From assembly GCA_938030845.1 (NCBI GenBank), contig CALHIC010000251.1, forward strand, positions 1-5,432: a stretch of 5,432 nt of DNA, in the 5' to 3' direction. Of this stretch, positions 1 to 5,432 are shown one piece after another (the first letter of the stretch is position 1; each line of letters starts with the position of its first letter). The stretch is from an uncultured Oribacterium sp. Lineage in GTDB: Bacteria; Bacillota; Clostridia; Lachnospirales; Lachnospiraceae. A model generated the notes under the pieces. That model searched no databases, was not told where the DNA came from, and saw only the letters and a list, made by a program, of their open reading frames with translations. The position numbers were made by a program, and so were the translations under genes.

Positions 1-681
1 AAACTTACGGAAAATAGCTCAAATGCTCCCGGTGCGTTGGAGGGAAAGGCTAACTCCGACGGGGCTGAAGCCCCCAAACAAAGAGCGCTTAGTCTTAGAG
101 AGGTCTTTGCCATTCCCGGAGCCAAGGAAAGCTTGGCCAGCTTCTATGGCTACTGCGCCTTGGAGCAAACCGTGGGCTTATGGGCAGGCTCTTTCATGGT
201 TCTTGCCCTTGGCATGGAGGAAAAATTAGCCGCCTCCTATGTGGCACTATTCTATTTCGGCATTACCTTCGGTCGTTTTCTTTCCGGCTTTTTCACGATG
301 AAATGGAAGGATGAGCAAATGGTGTTGGGAGGAAGCGCCATTGTCTTCTTCGGCATTTTCCTGCTCTTTACTCCCTGGAGTAAGGCTCTGGTACTGCCGG
401 CCTTAATTCTGATTGGCTTGGGCTGTGCCCCGGTTTATCCTTCCGTAATTCATTCCACTCCCTATAACTTTGGGGTGGAGCATTCCTCAGCCCTGATTGG
501 AGCACAAATGGCCTCAGCCTATGTGGGAACCTTGATTATGCCTCCCCTCTTTGGGGTTCTGGGACGCAGCTTCAGTATGAAGCTCTTCCCCTATTACTCC
601 ATGTTCCTCCTGTTTTTTATGGTATTTACCTATAGAAGAATGTTGCAAGTCACCAGGAAGGCAAGGCGGGAGAAGCGATAA
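1..681 (+). CDS. MFS transporter, C-terminal half (5' end off window)
   Basis: The frame is open from base 1 to the TAA at 679-681, giving 226 residues, so the true start lies left of the window; the TTG at 37 is not a believable start. Seen: a polar, charged stretch (residues 1-45) that fits the central cytoplasmic loop of a 12-helix carrier, then six hydrophobic segments at about 46-70, 77-98, 108-124, 129-150, 162-188 and 195-214, and a basic tail (TRKARREKR). Motifs typical of bacterial MFS carriers are GLGCAPVYPS (139-148) and the IGAQMASAYVGT helix (166-177) followed by PPLFG. The family imports or exports small solutes by secondary transport in the cytoplasmic membrane. The substrate cannot be read from this half. 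It shares strand with the amidohydrolase operon but is separated from it by 191 bases, so it may or may not be co-transcribed. Confidence 0.88.
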   Translation, partial: KLTENSSNAPGALEGKANSDGAEAPKQRALSLREVFAIPGAKESLASFYGYCALEQTVGLWAGSFMVLALGMEEKLAASYVALFYFGITFGRFLSGFFTMKWKDEQMVLGGSAIVFFGIFLLFTPWSKALVLPALILIGLGCAPVYPSVIHSTPYNFGVEHSSALIGAQMASAYVGTLIMPPLFGVLGRSFSMKLFPYYSMFLLFFMVFTYRRMLQVTRKARREKR

Positions 682-735
682 GGGGCTTTTTCGATAGCTT
701 TCAGCAAAGAACGAATACGAAAGATATTTACTTTT

Positions 736-750
736 GCAACAAATTGTTGC
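736..750. repeat. Perfect inverted repeat, operator-like
   Basis: Arms GCAACA and TGTTGC are perfect reverse complements around a 3-base AAT centre. The site is AT-flanked and lies 122 bases before the amidohydrolase start. Its size and symmetry fit a dimeric repressor site (MarR- or GntR-like half-sites of this style exist), but no regulator gene is in the window. It could instead be a small RNA hairpin. The symmetry is seen; the operator role is inferred. Confidence 0.45.
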
Positions 751-765
751 GCCGAGGGAACGGCG
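750..765 (+). repeat. GC-rich short hairpin next to the operator-like repeat
   Basis: CGCCG (750-754) and CGGCG (761-765) pair perfectly around the 6-base loop AGGGAA. It shares base 750 with the preceding inverted repeat, so the two structures are stacked or mutually exclusive in RNA. No T-run follows, so it is not a standard terminator. Confidence 0.35.
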
Positions 766-820
766 ACAGTGAACCGGTACATGAAAACAAGGCTATACGA
801 TAAGCAAGACAGTGCATTAT

Positions 821-849
821 AGAAAGTCAGTACAACAGAAAGTCAATAC
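821..849. repeat. Two-copy direct repeat (13 bases, 16-base period)
   Basis: AGAAAGTCAGTAC at 821-833 recurs as AGAAAGTCAATAC at 837-849 (12 of 13 identical), with AAC between them. The second copy ends 23 bases before the amidohydrolase ATG and just before its ribosome binding site. Such spaced copies can be binding sites for an activator or repressor, but a two-copy tandem duplication with no function is equally possible. Confidence 0.5.
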
Positions 850-856
850 CCTAAAG

Positions 857-862
857 AAAGGA
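857..862 (+). promoter_or_regulatory. Ribosome binding site of the amidohydrolase
   Basis: AAAGGA lies 10 bases before the ATG at 873. It supports that start, which also puts the conserved NPELGY motif at the usual short distance from the N-terminus. Confidence 0.6.
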
Positions 863-872
863 CGGAAATCCT

Positions 873-2189
873 ATGCAAAAAGTGCATGAAGAACTGGAAC
901 GCATTTTGCCCAAGGCCATCGCCTTGGCGGAAGACATTTTCAAAAACCCGGAGCTGGGCTATAAGGAATTTCGGAGCAGAGAAAAGGTGGAAGAAGCTTT
1001 ACGGAACGCCGAGATTCCCTACACGGAGGTGGCTTACACGGGACTTATGGCGACTTTGGATTCCGGAAAGGAAGGCCCCTGCATCGGCTTAGTTGCAGAG
1101 TTTGATGCTGTGCCGGTTTTGGGGCATCCCTATGCCTCAAGCGACCAAAATGCAGCCCATGCCTGTGGGCACTATGCCCAGACCGGAGTGATGCTTGCCG
1201 TATTTTTGGCGCTGAAGGAAGCCGGCGTAATGGAAAGGCTTACGGGAAAGGTGAAGCTCTTCTTCACTCCTGCGGAAGAATTCTGCGACATGGATTATCG
1301 AAGAAATCTCATCAGAGAGGGGAAGGTTTCCCATTCCTCCGGCAAGCAGGAAATGATTTCGCTGGGGCTTTTCGATGAGTGTGCGGTGCTCCTGTCCTGC
1401 CATAGTATGGGGCTGATCGACACGGACTATCAGGCCGAGGTGGGGGCTTCCTTAAACGGCTTCTGCCAAAAGAAGGTCACCTTCCTGGGCACGGAGGCCC
1501 ATGCCGGGGCGAATCCTCATTTGGGGGTAAATGCTCTTCATGCCATGACTTTAGCGATTTCCGCCATCAATGCCCTTCGGGAAAGCTTTCCGGAGGAGGA
1601 TTGCATCCGGGTGCATTACATCGTAACCGAGGGAGGACAGACGGTGAATTCCGTTCCTGCCAGAACCAAGATGGAAATGTATATTCGAGGAAAGACGGTG
1701 GAGGCCATCCGAAGCACGGAGAAAAAGGTGGATCGGGCTTTACGGGGAGCGGCGCTGGCGATAAACTGCGACCTGGAAATCCAAAATACCCCGGGCTATC
1801 TTCCCTTAAAGCAGGATCCGGCCCTTACGGAGCTGGTGCGGAGCCAGATTCTTCGCTATATGCCGGAAAGTCGGATTGCGGAGGGAACCCACGGCACAGC
1901 CTCCGGGGATATGGGAGACCTGTCCATGCTCTTCCCCACGGTGGAAATCGGCATTTCCGGCTTCAAGGGGCGGATTCACGGCCGGGATTTCGGTACGGAA
2001 AATGAAAGGGAAGCCTACCAGATTCCCGCCCACTATTTTGTGGACACGGTCATGCGACTTTTGGAAAATGAGGGGGCGGAAGCCAAGAGAATCCAAGAGA
2101 GCTTTGTACCCAAATTCACTAAGGAGAACTATCTGGCAGAGCTGGATAGACTTCATACAAGTTTATTTTACGAAAGGGAGAAGGAATAA
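873..2189 (+). CDS. M20-family metal-dependent amidohydrolase (AbgB-like)
   Basis: Complete 438-residue enzyme, near the usual family length of about 400-480, with no signal peptide, so cytoplasmic. Seen in order: NPELGYKEF (25-33), GLVAEFDAVP (72-81, with a metal-site Asp in the EFDA block), HACGH (96-100, the M20D metal-binding His-x-Cys-Gly-His), PAEE (133-136, catalytic and metal Glu pair), CH at 176-177, the dimerisation/lid domain starting near EAHAG (208-212), VNSVPA (258-263), and a late His at 369 (IHGRDF), the expected last metal ligand. M20D members hydrolyse amide bonds of N-acyl amino acids or peptides, such as aminobenzoyl-glutamate or indole-acetyl amino acids. EFDA in place of the commoner DMDA is closest to the AbgB style. 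The exact substrate is unknown. It overlaps the lipoprotein start by one base (TAATG), which suggests translational coupling and a link to the imported ligand. Confidence 0.9.
   Translation: MQKVHEELERILPKAIALAEDIFKNPELGYKEFRSREKVEEALRNAEIPYTEVAYTGLMATLDSGKEGPCIGLVAEFDAVPVLGHPYASSDQNAAHACGHYAQTGVMLAVFLALKEAGVMERLTGKVKLFFTPAEEFCDMDYRRNLIREGKVSHSSGKQEMISLGLFDECAVLLSCHSMGLIDTDYQAEVGASLNGFCQKKVTFLGTEAHAGANPHLGVNALHAMTLAISAINALRESFPEEDCIRVHYIVTEGGQTVNSVPARTKMEMYIRGKTVEAIRSTEKKVDRALRGAALAINCDLEIQNTPGYLPLKQDPALTELVRSQILRYMPESRIAEGTHGTASGDMGDLSMLFPTVEIGISGFKGRIHGRDFGTENEREAYQIPAHYFVDTVMRLLENEGAEAKRIQESFVPKFTKENYLAELDRLHTSLFYEREKE
910..927 (+). repeat. Short hairpin near the start of the amidohydrolase gene
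   Basis: CCAAGGC (910-916) and GCCTTGG (921-927) pair perfectly around CATC, 37 bases into the gene. It is too far in to mask the ribosome binding site directly; a regulatory role is speculative. Confidence 0.35.
2175..2180 (+). promoter_or_regulatory. Ribosome binding site of the lipoprotein, inside the amidohydrolase gene
   Basis: AGGGAG lies 8 bases before the ATG at 2189 and within the last codons of the amidohydrolase. A second purine block, AAGGA (2181-2185), is closer. Together with the TAATG stop/start overlap this fixes the start and implies coupled translation. Confidence 0.6.
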
Positions 2190-3373
2190 TGAGAAAAAAG
2201 AACTGGATTTTAGGACTGAGTGCAGTAGGCATGATGGCTGTTTTGGCAGCTTGCGGAGGTAATGCAAATGCTAAAGCCACCACATCCGCTACAGAGGCGG
2301 CAAAGGAAGGAACTACCACGGCAGCCAAGGCAGAGAAAGCTGAGGACAGCAAGAAGAGCGATGGCAAGAAGCTGAAGGTCACTCTTTTGGTAACCGGTTC
2401 CTTCGGAGACAAGGCCTTTAACGACTCCGCGCAGGCAGGAATGAAGAAGATTCAGGAAGAGCTTTCCGACAAGGCGGAAGTGACCATGGTGGAAATGGGG
2501 AACGACAAGACCAAGTTTGAAGGGGCTATGCAGGATGCTTCCGAGTCCGATGCGGATTTGATTATCACCGGACTTTGGGACATGAAGGAAATCACCGAGA
2601 AGATTGCCCAGGAATATCCGGAGAAGAAGTACATCCTTTTTGATACTGCTGTAGACTATACTTTAGGAGACCTTTCCAATGTATATTCCATGAGCTATAA
2701 GCAAAATGAGGGTGCCTTCCTGGCCGGTGTTTTGGCAGCAGGGGTAACCAAGTCCTCCATGCCTTATGCCAATGCGGATAATGTTATCGGTTTTGTAGGG
2801 GCAAAGGATACCGCTGCGGTTATCAATGACTCTGCAGTAGGATATATTCAGGGCGCAAAGTTTATGGATCCTGAAGTAAAGGTATTGGTTTCCTATGTAG
2901 GCTCCTATGTGGATTCCGCAACAGCAAAGGATCTGGCATTAACCCAGTATGCCAACAATGCGGACACCGTTTTCGTAGCAGCAGGTCCTGCCAGTGTAGG
3001 GGTTATCGAGGCCGCGGCGGAAAGCAAGAAGTATGTTATCGGGGTAGACTCCGACCAGGCGGAAGCCTATGCCGGAAAGCCCGAGCAGGAATACATCATT
3101 TCCTCCGCAATCAAAAATGTGGGAGAAAGTCTGTATCTTTCCGTAGAAAAGGCGACAGAGGGCAAGCTTCCCTTCGGTGAGGCGGAGGTGCTGGGTCTTA
3201 AGGACGGCGTAGTCGGCATTGCGGAAAATGACATTTACAAGAAGGAAGTACCGGAAGACGTGCAGAAGAAGGTAGAGGACGCAAAGCAGGATATCCTTGG
3301 CGGCAAGGTGACTGTAGACACTGCTTACGGTATGGAAGAAAGCAAGTTAAAGAGCATTATCAGCGGCGAATAA
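2189..3373 (+). CDS. BMP/PnrA-family ABC importer substrate-binding lipoprotein
   Basis: Complete 394-residue receptor. Seen: basic start MRKKN, hydrophobic segment 6-21 and lipobox LAAC (19-22), so Cys22 should be lipid-modified and the protein anchored on the outer face of the membrane. Residues 23-61 are a low-complexity linker rich in Ala, Thr, Lys and Glu. The binding domain begins near 62. BMP hallmarks are GSFGDKAFND (70-79), NEGAFLAGVLAA (173-184), IGFVGAKD (200-207), GYIQGAK (218-224), VIGVDSDQ (283-290) and ISSAIKNVG (304-312). Known members such as PnrA/TmpC, and the Nup/Bmp receptors, bind purine or other nucleosides. The Asp-rich GVDSDQ site, which meets the sugar in that family, is kept here, so a nucleoside-like ligand is plausible but unproven. 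It is followed after 16 bases by the ATPase, with no terminator between. Confidence 0.93.
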   Translation: MRKKNWILGLSAVGMMAVLAACGGNANAKATTSATEAAKEGTTTAAKAEKAEDSKKSDGKKLKVTLLVTGSFGDKAFNDSAQAGMKKIQEELSDKAEVTMVEMGNDKTKFEGAMQDASESDADLIITGLWDMKEITEKIAQEYPEKKYILFDTAVDYTLGDLSNVYSMSYKQNEGAFLAGVLAAGVTKSSMPYANADNVIGFVGAKDTAAVINDSAVGYIQGAKFMDPEVKVLVSYVGSYVDSATAKDLALTQYANNADTVFVAAGPASVGVIEAAAESKKYVIGVDSDQAEAYAGKPEQEYIISSAIKNVGESLYLSVEKATEGKLPFGEAEVLGLKDGVVGIAENDIYKKEVPEDVQKKVEDAKQDILGGKVTVDTAYGMEESKLKSIISGE

Positions 3374-3380
3374 ATTAACA

Positions 3381-3386
3381 GGAGGA
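3381..3386 (+). promoter_or_regulatory. Strong but close ribosome binding site for the GTG-started ATPase
   Basis: GGAGGA is a near-perfect anti-16S match but leaves only 3-4 bases before the GTG at 3390. No in-frame ATG, GTG or TTG lies upstream within the gap, and the next in-frame candidate would cut into the conserved N-terminal strand, so GTG is the best start. Confidence 0.65.
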
Positions 3387-3389
3387 ACT

Positions 3390-4931
3390 GTGGAAGTCAT
3401 AGCAGGAAGAGGACTTTACCAGATCTATCCCGGTGGCGTTTTGGCTAATGAAGACGTGAATCTCTCCGTGGAAAAAGGAGAGATTCATGCTTTAGTAGGG
3501 GAAAATGGAGCAGGCAAGTCCACATTGATGAAGATGCTCTATGGAGAAATCGCCCCCACCAAGGGGAAAATACTGGTAAAGGGAGAGGAAGTGGAGTTTC
3601 ACTCCTCCAAAGAAGCCATGGAAAAAGGCATCGGCATGGTACATCAGCATTTTATGCAGATTCCTTCCATGACGGTGGCGGAGAATCTGGTGCTGGGCAC
3701 GGGAAAGAGTCTTTTTGTAGACCGAAAGAAGGCTGTGGAGGAGTGCAAGGCCCTTTCCGAAAAATACGGTCTGCAAGTGGAGGCGGAAAAAAAGGTTTCC
3801 GACATTTCCATTGCCATGCGACAGAAGCTGGAAATTCTAAAGGCGCTTTACAGAGGAGCGGAAATCTTTATTCTGGACGAGCCCACAGCGGTGCTGACGC
3901 CTCAGGAAACCGAGGAGCTTTTTGTGCAGCTTCGCAGTCTACGGGAAAAGGGGCATACCATCCTCTTTATTTCCCATAAATTGCAGGAAGTAAAGGCTCT
4001 TTGCGACAGAATGACCATTCTTCGGGACGGAAAGACCATGGGAACCTATGGGGTGGAAAGCCTTTCGGAGGCGGATATCTCCCGAATGATGGTGGGAAGA
4101 GAAATTCGTCTGGATATCGAGAAAGAGCCCTATTCCCCGGGAAAAAAGGTATTTTCCGGAAAAAACATTTCCCTGCAGGGCGAGGGCGGAAAGGCGATTT
4201 TACAAAATCTCTCCTTCTCCCTTTCCGAGGGAGAAATTCTGGGGATTGCCGGCATTGACGGAAACGGACAAAATGAGCTTTGTCAGGTCTTGGTGGGAAC
4301 GCTTCCGGCAAAGGGGGCAGAGCTTAAGCTTTTTTCCGAAGACTTCTCCGCATTTTCCGTGCAGAAGCGACAGGACCTGGGGATTTCCTATGTGTCGGAG
4401 GATCGCTTCCTCTATGGCTCCGCGCCTAAGCTTAGCTTGGAGGAAAATGCCATTTCCCGCAGCTATCGGGAGAAGGCGCTTTTTTCCTTCGGGCTATTAA
4501 ACAGTGGAAAGATTCAGGCCTTTACCAAGAAGATTCTTTCGGCCTTTTCCGTAAAATACAAAAATACAAAGCAGGATGTGAAATCCCTTTCCGGCGGAAA
4601 TGCCCAGAAGCTGATTTTCGGGCGGGAATATGAGGCCAATCCTCATTTGTTCATCCTGAATCAGCCTACCAGAGGAATTGATGTGGGGGCCATTGCCTTT
4701 ATCCGAAAGAAAATCCTGGATATGCGGAAGAATAAGAAGGCGGTGCTTTTGATTTCCGCTGACCTGGCTGAGCTCCTGTCCTTAAGTGATCGCATCCTGG
4801 TGATGCATGAGGGGCGCTTTGTGGGCTATCTGGACAATGACGGCAGTCTGACGGAGGAGGAGCTGGGCTTATATATGCTGGGAGTTAAGGAAGACAGTCA
4901 GGAGAGAATAGGAGAGGCTTATGAGCAGTAA
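3390..4931 (+). CDS. ABC importer ATP-binding protein with two ATPase domains
   Basis: Complete 513-residue tandem ATPase of the nucleoside/sugar importer type (usual length about 500). Domain 1: Walker A GENGAGKST (37-45), Q-loop VHQHF (84-88), signature region ISIAMRQK (139-146), Walker B IFILDEPTAVLT (159-170), switch His196 (FISHK). Domain 2: degenerate Walker A GIAGIDGNGQNE (285-296, no Lys), signature LSGGNAQK (400-407), Walker B-like FILNQPTRGIDVGA (421-434). A silent second Walker A is normal for this family, whose working ATP site pairs Walker A of domain 1 with the signature of domain 2. That working pair is intact here. The signature in domain 1, usually LSVGMQQ, is altered (Gly to Ala142, Gln to Arg144). 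It powers uptake with the flanking lipoprotein and permease. Its 3' end overlaps the permease start by 11 bases. The specificity name (YufO/NupO-like) is by family resemblance only. Confidence 0.93.
   Translation: MEVIAGRGLYQIYPGGVLANEDVNLSVEKGEIHALVGENGAGKSTLMKMLYGEIAPTKGKILVKGEEVEFHSSKEAMEKGIGMVHQHFMQIPSMTVAENLVLGTGKSLFVDRKKAVEECKALSEKYGLQVEAEKKVSDISIAMRQKLEILKALYRGAEIFILDEPTAVLTPQETEELFVQLRSLREKGHTILFISHKLQEVKALCDRMTILRDGKTMGTYGVESLSEADISRMMVGREIRLDIEKEPYSPGKKVFSGKNISLQGEGGKAILQNLSFSLSEGEILGIAGIDGNGQNELCQVLVGTLPAKGAELKLFSEDFSAFSVQKRQDLGISYVSEDRFLYGSAPKLSLEENAISRSYREKALFSFGLLNSGKIQAFTKKILSAFSVKYKNTKQDVKSLSGGNAQKLIFGREYEANPHLFILNQPTRGIDVGAIAFIRKKILDMRKNKKAVLLISADLAELLSLSDRILVMHEGRFVGYLDNDGSLTEEELGLYMLGVKEDSQERIGEAYEQ
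3455..3489 (+). repeat. Strong intragenic hairpin near the ATPase gene start
   Basis: TGAATCTCTCC (3457-3467) and GGAGAGATTCA (3477-3487) are perfect 11-base reverse complements around a 9-base loop, extended in RNA by one G-U and one C-G pair to 3455-3489. It lies about 65 bases into the ATPase gene and encodes VNLSVEKGEIH. No T-run follows, so it is not an ordinary terminator. It may slow mRNA decay or lower ATPase output relative to the upstream lipoprotein, or simply reflect codon choice. Confidence 0.6.
4215..4235 (+). repeat. Intragenic hairpin in the second ATPase domain
   Basis: TTCTCCC (4215-4221) and GGGAGAA (4229-4235) pair perfectly around a 7-base loop. It encodes FSLSEGE, the counterpart in domain 2 of the segment encoded by the larger hairpin at 3455-3489. 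Confidence 0.45.
4910..4914 (+). promoter_or_regulatory. Ribosome binding site of the permease, inside the ATPase gene
   Basis: AGGAG lies 6 bases before the ATG at 4921, within the last codons of the ATPase. It supports the overlapping start and coupled translation. Confidence 0.6.
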
Positions 4932-5432
4932 ACAACAATTTCAGCTTTTTCGTTTTATCCTGGCACTGGGGATTTCCCTTGGCATTTCCATGCTGATTAT
5001 CTTTTTGGTCAGTAAGGAGCCTTGGACAGCCATTTCTTATCTGCTCTTAGGCCCCTTTGGCAGTATGCGGCACTTTCTTTCCATCTTTGCCCAGGCCACC
5101 CCGCTGATTTTCACCGGGCTCGCCCTAAGCCTTTGCTTTAAGTCGGGAAACTTTTCCATGATAACGGATGCCTGCCTCTATATTTCCGCGGTGCTTACCG
5201 CGGCCTTGGCTATCCGTATGAGCCTTCCCTTCCCCCTGCACCCCTTAGTGATTTTACTATTGGCGGCGGTGATGGGAGGCATTATCGGAAGCCTGCCGGC
5301 ATTGGCGAAGCTGTATTTTAAAGCCAATGAACTGGTTACTTCCTTGATGTTAAACTATGTCTTTTTCTATCTGGGACTCTTTACCATCAGTAAATTCTTG
5401 TATTTGTCGTTCAAGCTCTTCAATACCTTCTT
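4921..5432 (+). CDS. ABC importer permease, N-terminal part (3' end off window)
   Basis: ATG at 4921 opens a frame that stays open to the right edge: 170 residues plus two bases of an unfinished gene. Seen: hydrophobic segments at about 10-31, 52-73, 84-100, 106-130 and 140-158. The block ATPLIFTGLALSLCFKSGNF (59-78) and NELVTSLMLNY (136-146) match the permeases of nucleoside/branched-chain-type importers (BPD_transp_2, YufP/NupP-like), which form the membrane channel. The conserved segment that usually reads FNIGAEGQ is here FSMITDAC (78-85), keeping only the Phe and an acidic residue. The overlap of 11 bases with the ATPase gene and the operon context confirm it as that importer's permease. 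Such systems usually have a second permease gene, which would lie beyond the window. Confidence 0.88.
   Translation, partial: MSSKQQFQLFRFILALGISLGISMLIIFLVSKEPWTAISYLLLGPFGSMRHFLSIFAQATPLIFTGLALSLCFKSGNFSMITDACLYISAVLTAALAIRMSLPFPLHPLVILLLAAVMGGIIGSLPALAKLYFKANELVTSLMLNYVFFYLGLFTISKFLYLSFKLFNTF
5186..5203 (+). repeat. GC-rich tetraloop hairpin inside the permease gene
   Basis: CCGCGGT (5186-5192) and ACCGCGG (5197-5203) pair perfectly around GCTT. The stem is very GC-rich but has no T-run after it. It encodes SAVLTAA, so repeated GCG codons may explain it. Confidence 0.4.

Larger units (their letters stand above)
682..872 (+). promoter_or_regulatory. Intergenic leader between MFS gene and amidohydrolase operon
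   Basis: This 191-base stretch holds no convincing gene. No GC-rich hairpin followed by a T-run is present after the MFS stop; the TTTTT at about 687-691 lacks a proper stem before it. No good TTGACA/TATAAT pair is seen on the + strand. CATTAT at 815-820 is the nearest -10-like hexamer and has no matching -35. Two adjacent inverted repeats (736-750 and 750-765) and a direct repeat pair (821-849) make it the likely control region for the downstream operon. The promoter assignment is inferred from position only. Confidence 0.4.

Noticed and set aside
671..705. Possible terminator after the MFS gene (AAGC...GCTT around a TTTTT)
   Set aside because: The stem is short and mismatched and the T-run lies in the loop, not after the stem.
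769..822. Tiny frame starting GTG at 769 or ATG at 781 and ending TAG at 820-822 (17 or 13 residues)
   Set aside because: Only a weak purine block precedes it, the peptide has no recognisable leader features, and such short frames are expected by chance.
816..846. Minus-strand promoter-like pair: TATAAT (complement of 816-821) with TTGACT (complement of 841-846)
   Set aside because: The spacer is 19 bases, longer than optimal, it points leftward into the co-directional MFS gene, and no minus-strand gene is present. Possibly antisense, but unsupported.
1137..1403. Minus-strand open frame of 88 codons inside the amidohydrolase gene, and similar frames elsewhere on both strands
   Set aside because: They overlap well-supported genes, have no family features and read as shadows of the real coding frame.
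4242..4281. Missing Lys in the second Walker A of the ATPase
   Set aside because: GIDGNGQNE-type degenerate loops are the norm in the second domain of this importer family, so this is not a defect.
1..5432. CRISPR arrays, tRNA/rRNA genes, insertion sequences, phage or toxin-antitoxin genes
   Set aside because: No repeat-spacer pattern, RNA gene, transposase or terminal inverted repeats are visible; the window is ordinary transport and metabolism genes.

Overview
The window carries five genes, all on the + strand: the 3' half of an MFS transporter gene, a complete M20-family amidohydrolase, and the first three components of a BMP-family ABC importer (lipoprotein receptor, double-domain ATPase, and the start of a permease that runs off the right edge). 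The lipobox, purine-rich Shine-Dalgarno sites, one GTG start and protein styles all fit a Gram-positive Firmicute. Moderate GC content and the general style suggest a Clostridia/Lachnospiraceae-like anaerobe, but that is inference without a search.

Layout: 1-681 is the C-terminal half (TM7-12) of an MFS permease. 682-872 is a 191-base gap with no obvious rho-independent terminator. It holds two back-to-back inverted repeats (736-765) and a pair of 13-base direct repeats (821-849), and is the likeliest place for the promoter and control of the next genes. From 873 to the right edge lies a tight operon: amidohydrolase, then lipoprotein (1-base overlap), then a 16-base gap, then ATPase, then permease (11-base overlap).

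Working model: the lipoprotein captures a small ligand outside the cell (the BMP/PnrA family is known for purine nucleosides), the ATPase and permease import it, and the cytoplasmic zinc-dependent amidohydrolase cleaves an amide bond in the imported compound or a related one. Co-transcription is supported by overlaps and spacing; the substrate is not determined by the sequence.

The transporter is recognisable but diverged at normally conserved sites. The first ATPase signature motif and the permease motif that usually reads FNIGAEGQ are both altered. I see no wholly new system. The most distinctive points are the hydrolase/importer pairing, the diverged motifs, matched hairpins ahead of both nucleotide-binding loops of the ATPase gene, and a strong excess of the word TTTCCG/CGGAAA.
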